The position numbers and the translations under genes are program-made. A stretch of DNA of 64,000 nucleotides from Blastococcus litoris (GTDB lineage Bacteria > Actinomycetota > Actinomycetes > Mycobacteriales > Geodermatophilaceae), in NCBI RefSeq assembly GCF_003075095.1, contig NZ_QCZF01000004.1, forward strand, positions 248,001 to 312,000, read 5' to 3'. Below are positions 28,401-37,949 of this stretch, piece after piece. Within the stretch, counting starts at the first letter, position 1. Every line of letters starts with the position of its first letter. The notes under the pieces are model-generated. The model worked only from the letters and a program-made list of their open reading frames with translations, had not been told where the DNA came from and ran no database searches.

Positions 28401-28850
28401 GAAGTCGCGGTCCCCGGCGTCCTCGAGCGGCACCGGCCCGCGCCAGAGCGCCAGCGCACGCTCCGCCGTCGCCACCGCCTCGGCCGCCCGGCCCCCGGCG
28501 ACCAGGTCCCGCGCCTCCGCGGCCAGGGCGACGAACCGGTCGGCGTCCACGGAACCTTCCGGGGGGACGACGAGGCGGTAGCCGGCCGGCGTGCGCACCA
28601 GGACGCCGCCCGTCCGGTCCGGGTCGAGCACCCGCCGCAACCGCGAGACGTAGGTGTGCACCGAGCCCTCGGGGTCGGCCGGGGGAGCGTCGCCCCACAG
28701 CTCGGCCACGATGCGGTCGAGGGACACCGCGCGGTCCCGCTCCGTCAGCAGCAGGCCCAGCAGCACCCGCTGGAGCGGGCTGCCCAGGTCGAGAACAGGC
28801 GAACCGGCGTCCGGCCGGGCCTCGACGGCGCCCAGCAGGCCGAAGAGCAC
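25500..28850 (-). CDS. SARP/AfsR-like regulator: OmpR-type HTH, BTAD, AAA ATPase and TPR region
   Basis: The 1116-residue protein starts MLFGLLGAVEARPDAG. It has a winged-helix DNA-binding domain (LLLTERDRAVSLDRIVAELWG, then VHTYVSRLRRVLDP and TPAGYRLVV, residues 20-95) and a BTAD helical domain (100-245; LFDDELGVAPGPGLRAAQ). An NTPase domain follows with Walker A GEPGIGKT (298-305), VVLVVDDLHW (Walker B) and winged-helix motifs. The rest is TPR-like helices. This is the layout of AfsR-like activators of secondary metabolism. GTG 28850 is the start. It is divergent from a macrolide-type glycosyltransferase 171 nt away, which is a likely target. Confidence 0.9.
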   Translation of the reverse strand: MLFGLLGAVEARPDAGSPVLDLGSPLQRVLLGLLLTERDRAVSLDRIVAELWGDAPPADPEGSVHTYVSRLRRVLDPDRTGGVLVRTPAGYRLVVPPEGSVDADRFVALAAEARDLVAGGRAAEAVATAERALALWRGPVPLEDAGDRDFAVHARHRLDELRLTCQEDLLAALLALGRPEDVVPEAEDLVRRHPLRERPWVLLVDALSAAGRTADALARYSDAHRLFDDELGVAPGPGLRAAQARAVRAGEDPLPPSRPSTPPLPRPELIGRGREFALLTGLVDGLPRSGPRFALVDGEPGIGKTRLVAEVTAAAGASGAKVAWGRCHEDDDSPALWPWRQILGALSRDAEATLSAPEGGAFAAFERVLRAVVEESADASVVLVVDDLHWADPASLRLLSFLAVELRHGPIAVLVTCRPDSGDVAQVRATLARTAGFELVALGPLDPGSTGRLVERVADGRLDAGVLADLHDRSGGNPFFATELARVVSDGPPGRLPPSVRDVVVRRLDRLPTASRDVLRLAAVAGQRFDVPLLLRAGTDDDVLTDALDAAEAAHLVRPSSGGGLAFAHALVRESLLVETPEVRRSRLHARLAAALTDGGDPFERAHHLVAGRPFTDTRTTVAACARAAERAARDHAHENAARWWERALTTLDDDPAVDAPDLRQELLLRAGATLARAGSWDSATGLLSAAIDAALGRGDAATAAAAAEQFCRLAGLWFPVSYGSYPEDLVQRLEAVLAAAGGDVPAQVRSQAALATVCHYGPDRTRSRRESAAALALARRSGRDDLLVTALVARLSAAWLPGDETAQIEDATELLGLAIGPGRADVAVLALSRRSTARLALGDLAGGDADLAEAWDVARRHELPLLQAQCVSMQAARATLVGSYEVAMELVDRAADLTQRTQLYTQTWTHLVMRAFVWIDQGCLAERVQGLPPESSAGAGAEQFLVALALLQAGQPEAAAAAMAEHDAFRPWPMQWDWLSLTCWQALIAAELADGGVLPSPDVAAAIADRLLPYASHLALQGGIGAMGPVALYLGRAEVAAGRVESAEEHLRAAAATSDRLGLRPSGARAHLALAQLLAERGDAGAADEVAEALRVAEDIGMTGIARDARRLADG

Positions 28851-29021
28851 CGGACCACCTCCGTCCCGCCGCGCCTCTGACCTGCGCGTTCAGCCGCCAT
28901 CAAGCGGCCGCTCGGTCGGCGCCGGGTCAGCGTCGCGAATCGTCCAGGAGCCGTCAACCGCCTGCGCGCACGGTGACCGCAGCGCCTCCACCCGGGAGGC
29001 CACCACACCGAGGAGCACGCC

Positions 29022-30332
29022 ATGACCCGCGTCCTGTTCACCAGCATGCCGATGGCCGGCCACCTGCGTCCCGGCCTGCCGATCGCCGCCCAGCTCATCG
29101 CCGGCGGGCACGAGGTCGCCTGGTACACCGGCGCCAACTACGCGCACCTGCCCCAGAAGGTCGGGGCACGCGTCTTCCTGATGAGCCCGGAGCTGGACTT
29201 CGACGACACCGCCGTCGACGACAAGATCGAGGGCGGCGCCCGCAAGCCCGGGCTCGCCACCCTCAAGCGGGCGATCATGGACCTCTTCATCGCCCCGATC
29301 CCCGCATGGGTCGCCGAGCTCGACGAGGTCATCGACGCCTTCGCCCCGGACGTCGTCGTCTCCGAGCAGGGCTTCACCGCCGGGGCGATCGCCGCCGAGC
29401 GCCGCGGCATCCCGCGGGTGGTCTTCAACGTCTCGCCGCTGGGCCTCTCGAGCGTCGACGCGGCGCCCTTCGGCATGGGGCTGCCGCCCTCGTCGTCCGC
29501 CCTGGGCCGGCTGCGCAACCGCTCGCTGAACTGGGCGATCCGCAGCGTCGTCTTCGCCGAGGCGCAGCGCGCGGCGGAGCAGGTGCGGGCGCGCCTGGGC
29601 CTGCCGCCGCTGGACTCGTACTTCATGGACTGGGGTGTCCAGATCGCCGACCGCTACCTGGTCCCGAGCGTGCCGCAGTTCGAGTACCCGCGCCGCGACC
29701 TGCCGGCCAAAGTCGAGTTCGTCGGGCCGCTCCTGCCCAAGGGCGTCGACGAGTGGACGCCGCCGGAGTGGTGGGGCGACGTCCTGGACGCGAAGGCGGC
29801 GGGGCGGCCCGTCGTCCTGGTCACCCAGGGCACCATCGCGACCGAGCCGCGCAATCTCGTCCTGCCGGCGATCGAGGGCCTCGCGGACGCCGACGCCCTG
29901 GTGATCGCCACGACCGTCGGGCACGACCCGGACCAGGTGCTGCCCGCCGACGACCGGCCGGCCAACCTGCGGCTGGTCGAGTACATCCCCTTCACCGAGG
30001 TCCTCCCGTTCGTCGACGTCATGGTCACGAACGGCGGCTACGGCGGGGTCCAGCTGGCGCTGGCCAGCGGCGTCCCGCTGGTGGTCGCGGGGTTGACCGA
30101 GGACAAGATGGAGGTCTCCGCCCGGGTCATCTGGTCGGGCACGGGCATCGCGCTGAAGACCGACACCCCGACGGCGGCCCAGCTCCGCGACGGCGTCGGC
30201 CGCGTGCTCGCCGTCCCCGCCTACCGGGAGCGGGCCCGCGCGCTCCAGCAGGCCTACGCCGGCCACGACGGTCCCGCGCGCGCCGCGGAGGCGGTCCTGG
30301 AGGTGGCCGCCTCCCGGCAGCCCGTCGGCTGA
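29022..30332 (+). CDS. GT1-family (UDP-glucosyl/macrolide-type) glycosyltransferase
   Basis: The 436-residue protein has a GT-B fold: MTRVLFTSMPMAGHLRPGLPIA (acceptor-domain GH motif at residues 13-14), FAPDVVVSEQGFTAGAIAAER, then donor domain PVVLVTQGTIATEPRNLVLPAIEGL and the C-terminal signature PFVDVMVTNGGYGGVQLALASGVPLVVAGLTEDK. In this signature N-G-G-(Y/H)-G and a closing D/E-K replace the usual H-G-G...D-Q. Such enzymes glycosylate macrolides, flavonoids or other small molecules and often inactivate antibiotics. ATG 29022 has GAGGAG upstream. It is divergent from the SARP-type regulator. Confidence 0.85.
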   Translation: MTRVLFTSMPMAGHLRPGLPIAAQLIAGGHEVAWYTGANYAHLPQKVGARVFLMSPELDFDDTAVDDKIEGGARKPGLATLKRAIMDLFIAPIPAWVAELDEVIDAFAPDVVVSEQGFTAGAIAAERRGIPRVVFNVSPLGLSSVDAAPFGMGLPPSSSALGRLRNRSLNWAIRSVVFAEAQRAAEQVRARLGLPPLDSYFMDWGVQIADRYLVPSVPQFEYPRRDLPAKVEFVGPLLPKGVDEWTPPEWWGDVLDAKAAGRPVVLVTQGTIATEPRNLVLPAIEGLADADALVIATTVGHDPDQVLPADDRPANLRLVEYIPFTEVLPFVDVMVTNGGYGGVQLALASGVPLVVAGLTEDKMEVSARVIWSGTGIALKTDTPTAAQLRDGVGRVLAVPAYRERARALQQAYAGHDGPARAAEAVLEVAASRQPVG

Positions 30333-30376
30333 GGTCCGCGCACCGCGGCCGCCGTCCCCCCGGGGCCGGCGGCCGC

Positions 30377-30382
30377 TAGCGT
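30377..30382 (+). promoter_or_regulatory. -10 of leaderless amidase gene
   Basis: TAGCGT, seven nt, then GTG 30390. An upstream in-frame GTG at 30381 overlaps this hexamer and is therefore disfavoured. Confidence 0.55.
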
Positions 30383-30389
30383 GCCCGAC

Positions 30390-31841
<1,452 letters not shown>

Positions 31842-31854
31842 ACTCGGGCGGCCA

Positions 31855-31928
31855 CGGGGTGTGGCGCAGCTTGGTAGCGCACCCGCTTTGGGAGCGGGGG
31901 GCCGTGGGTTCAAATCCCGCCACCCCGA
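31855..31928 (+). tRNA. tRNA-Pro (anticodon TGG), CCA not encoded
   Basis: Acceptor stem CGGGGTG/CACCCCG, D arm GCGCAGCTTGGTAGCGC, anticodon stem CCCGC/GCGGG with loop TTTGGGA (anticodon TGG), T arm GTGGGTTCAAATCCCGC and discriminator A give a complete 74-nt cloverleaf. Confidence 0.96.
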
Positions 31929-31949
31929 CGTCACGGCGCGCTGTGAGCT

Positions 31950-31968
31950 CACATCCCGCCACCCCGAC
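31950..31968 (+). repeat. Partial copy of tRNA-Pro 3' end
   Basis: These 19 nt repeat 31911-31929, the T-arm/acceptor end of tRNA-Pro plus the next base, with one mismatch. The copy starts 39 nt downstream of the original. It has the look of an attachment-site scar, with nothing left between the two repeats. Confidence 0.65.
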
Positions 31969-31984
31969 CCGGCCCACGCGTCTC

Positions 31985-31990
31985 TAGACT
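31985..31990 (+). promoter_or_regulatory. -10 of trigger factor promoter
   Basis: TAGACT at 31985-31990 would give a leader of about 60 nt before the tig start. Confidence 0.45.
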
Positions 31991-32057
31991 CGTGGGCGAT
32001 TCCGCGCCGTCCGTCCCGTCGGCGCCCGTCTGTCTGCAATCGAGGAGCACTGCCGCT

Positions 32058-33509
32058 GTGAAGAGCACCATCGAGGAACTCGGCCCCACGCGGGTCCGGA
32101 TGGCGATCGAGGTGCCGTGGGGCGACCTGGACCACGCCTTCGGTGAGGTCTACAAGGAGCTCGGCAAGCAGGTCCGCGTACCCGGCTTCCGCCCCGGCAA
32201 GGTGCCCAACCGCGTGCTCGACCAGCGCATCGGGCGCCCCGTCGTGCTGGAGCAGGTCGTCCAGCACGCCATCCCGGAGGTCTACTCCGAGGTCGTCCGC
32301 GAGAACCAGGTCCGCGTGCTGGGTCAGCCCGACATCGAGGTGACCCGCCTCGACGACAACGACACCCTCGCCTTCACCGCCGAGGTCGACGTCGCGCCGC
32401 AGCTCGAGCTGCCGGCCCTGGACGCCATCGCCGTGACCGTCGACGACGTCGAGGTCACCGACGAGGAGATCGACCAGCAGGTCGACGTCATGCGCGAGCG
32501 CTTCGGCATGCTCACCGGCGTCGACCGCCCGGCCGAGGACGGCGACTTCGTCTCCATCGACCTCGAGGCGAAGCTCGACGGCGAGGTGCTCGAGGACGGC
32601 TCGACCACCGGCATGTCCTACGAGGTCGGCTCCGGCAACCTCATGGCCGGTCTCGACGACGCCGTCCGCGGGCTGTCCGCCGACGAGTCGAAGACCTTCA
32701 GCACCGCGCTGCTGTCCGGCCCGAACGCCGGTCAGGACGCCGAGGTCACCGTCACCGTCCGCTCGGTGAAGACCAAGGACCTGCCCGAGCTGGACGACGA
32801 CTTCGCCCAGACCGCCAGCGAGTTCGACACCCTTGCCGAGCTGCGCGAGGACGTGCGCACGCGGCTGGCCCGCAGCAAGGGGCTGAGCCAGGGCGCCCAG
32901 GCTCGCGACAAGATCGTCGAGCACCTCATCGAGACCGTCGAGGTGCCGATGCCGGAGAACCTGGTGGAGCGCGAGATCGAGTGGCGCAACCGGGCCTTCG
33001 AGCAGGAGCTGCAGCAGGCCGGGATGGACTGGGACAGCTTCCTGCAGATGTCCGGTGGCCAGAGCCGCGAGGAGTACGACGCCGAGCAGCGCACGAACGT
33101 CGAGCAGGCGGTCAAGACGCAGTTCATCCTCGACGCGATCGCCGACGCCCGCGAGGTCACCGTCGACAACGACGACCTGTCGGCGCAGATCATGGCGCAG
33201 GCCCAGCGCAGCCGGATGAGCCCGGAGCAGTATGCGCAGCAGCTGCAGCAGGGCGGCAACATCGCCGAGTTCGTCGCCGACGTGCGCCGGACGAAGACGC
33301 TGGCCCAGCTGCTGGAGGAGGCGACCATCACCGACGCGTCGGGCAACGTCGTCGACCTCGAGGCCTTGCGCCCGCAGACCGTGCGCGCCGCAGCGCCGGC
33401 CGCCGAGGACACCGCGGACGAGGACGAGGCGAACCTGTCCGCCGAGGCCGCCGCGGTCGAGGCCATCGAGGGCGCGGTCGAGGACACCGAGGACGTGTCC
33501 AAGGCCTGA
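32058..33509 (+). CDS. tig: Trigger factor (ribosome-associated chaperone and peptidyl-prolyl isomerase)
   Basis: The 483-residue protein begins MKSTIEELGPTRVRMAIEVP. Its ribosome-binding loop signature is GFRPGKVPNRVL (about residues 40-51; family GFRxGKxP). The FKBP-type domain follows (DGDFVSIDLEAKLDGEVL ... GLDDAVRGLSADESKTF), then the helical C-terminal chaperone domain (EREIEWRNRAFEQELQQAGMD). An acidic Ala/Glu/Asp-rich tail of about 50 residues closes it, common in actinobacterial versions. GTG 32058 is preceded by GAGGAG. It is upstream of clpP1 with a strong terminator between, so the Clp genes have their own promoter. Confidence 0.95.
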   Translation: MKSTIEELGPTRVRMAIEVPWGDLDHAFGEVYKELGKQVRVPGFRPGKVPNRVLDQRIGRPVVLEQVVQHAIPEVYSEVVRENQVRVLGQPDIEVTRLDDNDTLAFTAEVDVAPQLELPALDAIAVTVDDVEVTDEEIDQQVDVMRERFGMLTGVDRPAEDGDFVSIDLEAKLDGEVLEDGSTTGMSYEVGSGNLMAGLDDAVRGLSADESKTFSTALLSGPNAGQDAEVTVTVRSVKTKDLPELDDDFAQTASEFDTLAELREDVRTRLARSKGLSQGAQARDKIVEHLIETVEVPMPENLVEREIEWRNRAFEQELQQAGMDWDSFLQMSGGQSREEYDAEQRTNVEQAVKTQFILDAIADAREVTVDNDDLSAQIMAQAQRSRMSPEQYAQQLQQGGNIAEFVADVRRTKTLAQLLEEATITDASGNVVDLEALRPQTVRAAAPAAEDTADEDEANLSAEAAAVEAIEGAVEDTEDVSKA

Positions 33510-33525
33510 GGAACACCCCCGTCCC

Positions 33526-33560
33526 GACGCCGTCCTGCCCTCCACGGGCAGGGCGGCGTC
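33526..33560 (+). terminator. Rho-independent-type hairpin after tig
   Basis: A 15-bp stem (GACGCCGTCCTGCCC pairing with GGGCAGGGCGGCGTC, one G-U) with loop TCCAC, 17 nt after the tig stop. No U-tract follows, as is usual in very high-GC genomes. Confidence 0.75.
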
Positions 33561-33580
33561 GCGCATTCCCGGGCATTCCG

Positions 33581-33598
33581 CTGCGCCGTCGGCGAACA
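33581..33598. promoter_or_regulatory. Probable ClgR operator upstream of clpP1P2
   Basis: The minus-strand reading TGTTCGCCGACGGCGCAG fits the published actinobacterial ClgR consensus WNNWCGCYNANRGCGWWS (recalled, not looked up) at all but one position. It lies about 37 nt upstream of a TAGGGT -10 (33636-33641), suitable for an activator. ClgR activates clpP1P2 in related actinobacteria. Confidence 0.6.
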
Positions 33599-33635
33599 CC
33601 GCCCCGACGGGGACTGCGTCGTCGGGGGACCGCGT

Positions 33636-33641
33636 TAGGGT
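33636..33641 (+). promoter_or_regulatory. -10 of clpP1P2 promoter
   Basis: TAGGGT lies about 115 nt before the clpP1 start and downstream of the probable ClgR box. No TTGACA-like -35 is present, which fits activator dependence. Confidence 0.5.
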
Positions 33642-33755
33642 CGACAGGACTCAGGCGATCGGCCGGGGGGTACCGCCCCCCGGAGTGCCGCCCCAGCCCT
33701 GCACCACTCCACCGAGACCTACTGCACAGCGAGTCCTACGGAGGTCACCGCACCC

Positions 33756-34394
33756 GTGAGCACCACCCACCCGAACCTCGCGAGCGCACCGATGATGCGC
33801 GGCGCCAGCGGCATGAACACCCTGGGCGACTCGGTCTACGAGCGCCTGCTGCGCGAGCGCATCATCTTCCTGGGCAGCCAGGTCGACGACGTCATCGCCA
33901 ACCAGCTGGCCGCCCAGATGCTGCTGCTGTCCGCCGAGGACCCCAAGCGGGACATCCACCTGTACATCAACTCGCCCGGCGGCTCCGTCACGGCGGGCAT
34001 GGCCATCTACGACACGATGCAGTTCATCGACTGCGACGTCGCCACCTACGGCATGGGCCTGGCCGCCTCGATGGGCCAGTTCCTGCTGACCGCCGGCACG
34101 AAGGGCAAGCGCTACGCCCTGCCGCACGCGCGGATCATGATGCACCAGCCCTCGGCCGGCGTCGGCGGCACCGCGTCCGACATCGCCATCCAGGCCGACC
34201 TGTTCCGCCGGACCAAGTCCGAGCTCAACCAGCTGCAGTCGCAGCACACCGGGCAGTCGGTGGAGCAGATCGAGAAGGACTCCGACCGCGACCGCTGGTT
34301 CACCGCGCAGGAGGCCCTCGAGTACGGCTTCGTCGACCACGTCGTGAGCCGCGCCGCCATGACCGACAACAGCAACCCGGTCACGGACAACTGA
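33756..34394 (+). CDS. clpP1: ATP-dependent Clp protease proteolytic subunit ClpP1
   Basis: The 212-residue serine peptidase has an N-terminal 18-20-residue extension likely removed in maturation. Catalytic Ser105 lies in [12 protein letters not shown], His130 in IMMHQPSAG, and the catalytic Asp in the KDSDRDR segment (about 174-180). [19 protein letters not shown] is the family signature. In actinobacteria ClpP1 and ClpP2 form a mixed tetradecamer with ClpX or ClpC. GTG 33756 is the start. clpP2 follows after 22 nt in the same transcript. The upstream ClgR box points to stress-linked activation. Confidence 0.94.
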   Translation: MSTTHPNLASAPMMRGASGMNTLGDSVYERLLRERIIFLGSQVDDVIANQLAAQMLLLSAEDPKRDIHLYINSPGGSVTAGMAIYDTMQFIDCDVATYGMGLAASMGQFLLTAGTKGKRYALPHARIMMHQPSAGVGGTASDIAIQADLFRRTKSELNQLQSQHTGQSVEQIEKDSDRDRWFTAQEALEYGFVDHVVSRAAMTDNSNPVTDN

Positions 34395-34416
34395 CGGTTC
34401 GGAGGAACTGAGACCC

Positions 34417-35046
34417 ATGAGCTTCGAGATGCCCTCCAGCCGTTACATCCTGCCCTCCTTCGTGGAGCGCACGAGCTACGGCATGAAGGAGTCCAACCCC
34501 TACAACAAGCTCTTCGAGGAGCGGATCATCTTCCTCGGGGTGCAGATCGACGACGCCTCGGCCAACGACGTGATGGCCCAGCTGATCACGCTGGAGTCCG
34601 CCGACCCCGACCGCGACATCACGATCTACATCAACTCGCCCGGTGGCTCGTTCACGTCGCTGATGGCCATCTACGACACGATGATGTTCGTCCGCCCGGA
34701 CATCCAGACCGTCTGCATGGGCCAGGCCGCCTCCGCGGCTGCCGTCCTGCTCGCGGCCGGGACGCCGGGCAAGCGCCTGGCGCTGCCGTACTCCCGCGTG
34801 CTGATCCACCAGCCCTCCGGCGAGTCCGGCGGTCAGGTGTCCGACCTGGAGATCCACGCCGCCGAGATCCAGCGCGTGCGGTCGCAGATGGAGGAGATCC
34901 TGGCCCGGCACACGGGGCAGACCCTCGACCAGGTCCGCACCGACATCGAGCGCGACAAGATCCTCACGGCCAACGAGGCGAAGGCCTACGGCATCGTCGA
35001 CGAGGTCGTGCAGAGCCGGAAGCTGAACGCTCTCCCGGCGGTCTGA
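34417..35046 (+). CDS. clpP2: ATP-dependent Clp protease proteolytic subunit ClpP2
   Basis: The 209-residue paralogue of ClpP1 has catalytic Ser in [12 protein letters not shown], His in [10 protein letters not shown] and Asp in the DIERDKIL segment. [19 protein letters not shown] is present. It assembles with ClpP1 into the mixed protease chamber. ATG 34417 has GGAGGA about ten nt upstream. A strong hairpin after its stop ends the clpP1P2 unit before clpX. Confidence 0.94.
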   Translation: MSFEMPSSRYILPSFVERTSYGMKESNPYNKLFEERIIFLGVQIDDASANDVMAQLITLESADPDRDITIYINSPGGSFTSLMAIYDTMMFVRPDIQTVCMGQAASAAAVLLAAGTPGKRLALPYSRVLIHQPSGESGGQVSDLEIHAAEIQRVRSQMEEILARHTGQTLDQVRTDIERDKILTANEAKAYGIVDEVVQSRKLNALPAV

Positions 35047-35057
35047 CGCCGATCGGG

Positions 35058-35094
35058 ACGGGTCGAGGGTGCGCGTGTCGCGCCCTCGACCCGT
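35058..35094 (+). terminator. Terminator hairpin after clpP2
   Basis: ACGGGTCGAGGG pairs with CCCTCGACCCGT (12 bp perfect) around an inner GCGCG-TGT-CGCGC hairpin. It lies 12 nt after the clpP2 stop. Confidence 0.75.
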
Positions 35095-35370
35095 ACCGTC
35101 GACACACCTGGTCGACACGGAGGATCCGAGAGGCACGGGGCACATGCGGGACAGAAGTGGGACGGTCGCCGGAACCGGGTGAGTCATTGCCCGGAGACGT
35201 CGGCAGTCGGGGTTACGGTCTGCGGGCGCCCGATCCCTGGCCGGCAGCGCCGGGAGGAGAGCCTCACGGGTCAGCCCGCACCACGAGGCCGAGCAGGGGC
35301 GAAGCAGCCAGAATGAAGTCCGCAGGGTCGGGGACACCCACCCCCGCGACAGACAGGTGGAGGTCAGCAG
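35095..35370. other. clpX leader/promoter region
   Basis: About 276 nt between the clpP2 terminator and clpX. TACGGT at 35214-35219 could be a -10 for clpX; no matching -35 or operator was recognised. Confidence 0.35.
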
Positions 35371-36645
<1,275 letters not shown>

Positions 36646-36660
36646 CCCCCAGCCACCGCG

Positions 36661-36690
36661 ACGGCCCGTCCCCACCTAGGGGCGGGCCGT
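36661..36690 (+). terminator. Terminator hairpin after clpX
   Basis: ACGGCCCGTCCCC pairs with GGGGCGGGCCGT apart from one bulged base, 15 nt after the clpX stop. Confidence 0.7.
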
Positions 36691-36709
36691 TCGCCGTTCC
36701 TGGGGCGGG

Positions 36710-36766
36710 GCGTTGTCCCGGCAGCGGCCACTTCTGGCTCCACTCCGACCGGTGGAGGGACAACGC
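36710..36766. repeat. 57-bp repeat flanking the DUF559 gene, copy 1
   Basis: Begins GCGTTGTCCC and ends GGGACAACGC, perfect 10-bp inverted arms. It matches 37753-37809 at 42 of 57 positions with no gaps and abuts the stop codon of the DUF559 gene exactly. Confidence 0.6.
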
Positions 36767-37684
36767 TCAGCTGATCCGGTCGGCGGTAAGCCGGCGCCGG
36801 CGGTAGGTGGCCAGGATCTCCGCTCGGCAGCCCTCCGGGTCGCGGGTCAGCCGGCGGTAGCTGAAGCGGAGCACCACCCACCCGAGGGCCGTCAGAGCCG
36901 CATCACGCCGGAGATCGCGCTCCCGCGCTTCCTGGCTGCCGTGGAAGGCAGCCCCGTCGAGTTCCACGGCGACCTTGACCTCCGGCCACGCGGCGTCCAG
37001 GAACACCGAGCGGTCCGACAGCCGCACCTCGTGCTGCTGACGGCACGGAGGCAGCCCGGGGATGTCGAGCACGTGCCGGACACCGAAGATCTCCAGCTCG
37101 CTCTGACATCCGCCGGCGATGAGACCGAGCAGCTCGACGAGAGCCGTGCGGCCGGCCAGTTCGGGGCGGCGGGCCAGCTCCCGGGCCAGCTCCTCGGTTC
37201 CGACCCTCCGCTCCCTCGTCGCCCGCAGGACGGCTCCGCGCGCGACGCTCGCGAAGCCCCGGCGACGGCGGTGTGCGTCGGCCCAGGTGTCGATCAGGGC
37301 TCGGGGGAGCGGGGTGGCGGGCAGTCCGCGGGCGATCACGACTCCGCTGGCGAGGCGGCTCCGGTGGACACGCAGCCACGGCGTGGTGCGGACGCGGTGG
37401 TGGGACGGCGTGAGGACGTGCAGCTGGCGCCCGCGGTCGTCGACGAGCCCGTGAACCGACAGGGCGCTGATGTGGCTGAGCGGTCCGCCCGCGTAGCTCG
37501 TGGCAGCGTTGGCTCGGACGCTCCAGTCATCGGCCCATTCCGGGAGGGTCACCCAGCCGGGATGCAACCGGACCAGCCGGCCGGTTTCGAGCCAGCGGCC
37601 GATGCTGCGAGGGCTGACTTCCCTCGCGAGCGCGGCGATGGAGGCGGTCCGGGTCGGGCCGAGGAGGGTGGCGATGTCGTGCAC
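36767..37684 (-). CDS. DUF559 (Vsr-like) endonuclease-domain protein with AbiEi-like N-terminus
   Basis: The protein of about 305 residues begins MHDIATLLGPTRTASIAAL. It has an N-terminal helix-turn-helix/AbiEi-like region (REVSPRSIGRWLETGRLVRLHPGWV) and a middle domain with PLSHISALSVHGLVDD. Its C-terminal DUF559 domain is of the very-short-patch-repair endonuclease fold (VRLSDRSVFLDAAWPEVKVAVELDGAAFHG ... ERDLRRDAALTALGWVVLRFSYRRL, read in parts), with the D-x-A-W, E-x-D-G and H residues of the active site. Such genes are multicopy and mobile-looking in actinobacteria; function is unproven. GTG 37684 is chosen because homolog-like sequence begins there; a 37774 start would add 30 residues. 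It is bracketed by 57-bp repeats. Confidence 0.72.
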   Translation of the reverse strand: MHDIATLLGPTRTASIAALAREVSPRSIGRWLETGRLVRLHPGWVTLPEWADDWSVRANAATSYAGGPLSHISALSVHGLVDDRGRQLHVLTPSHHRVRTTPWLRVHRSRLASGVVIARGLPATPLPRALIDTWADAHRRRRGFASVARGAVLRATRERRVGTEELARELARRPELAGRTALVELLGLIAGGCQSELEIFGVRHVLDIPGLPPCRQQHEVRLSDRSVFLDAAWPEVKVAVELDGAAFHGSQEARERDLRRDAALTALGWVVLRFSYRRLTRDPEGCRAEILATYRRRRLTADRIS

Positions 37685-37689
37685 GGCTC

Positions 37690-37713
37690 CGATCCTGGAG
37701 TTCGTCAGGATCG
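37690..37713. repeat. Inverted repeat just upstream of the DUF559 gene start
   Basis: CGATCCT and AGGATCG form a perfect 7-bp inverted repeat with a 10-nt spacer, 5 nt before the GTG start codon. It could be an operator or a hairpin over the ribosome site. Confidence 0.4.
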
Positions 37714-37752
37714 CGTGACCCGGAGCGACGGCGAGGCTGTGGACAGCCCCGA

Positions 37753-37809
37753 GGCTTGTCCTCGGAGTGGACACTTCGGGCTCGCATCTGGCCGGTGATG
37801 GGACAACGC
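37753..37809. repeat. 57-bp repeat flanking the DUF559 gene, copy 2
   Basis: Aligns without gaps to 36710-36766 (42/57 identical), with the shared GGGACAACGC end and a shorter inverted arm TTGTCC/GGACAA. Confidence 0.6.
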
Positions 37810-37898
37810 CGGCAGGACCGCGAGGGGCGGGCGCGGCGGGTGTGATTACGGCTCGGCTTCGTCCTCCGCGCCGCTCCGGTTCCCGGCCCGAGCTGCCC

Positions 37899-37904
37899 TA
37901 GGTT
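37899..37904 (+). promoter_or_regulatory. -10 for the 213-aa membrane-anchored protein gene
   Basis: TAGGTT about 45 nt before the GTG at 37950. Confidence 0.4.
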
Positions 37905-37949
37905 CGCCGCGACCCCGGGCGGTGTGCCCGGCCCACCGAGGAGCGCGCA

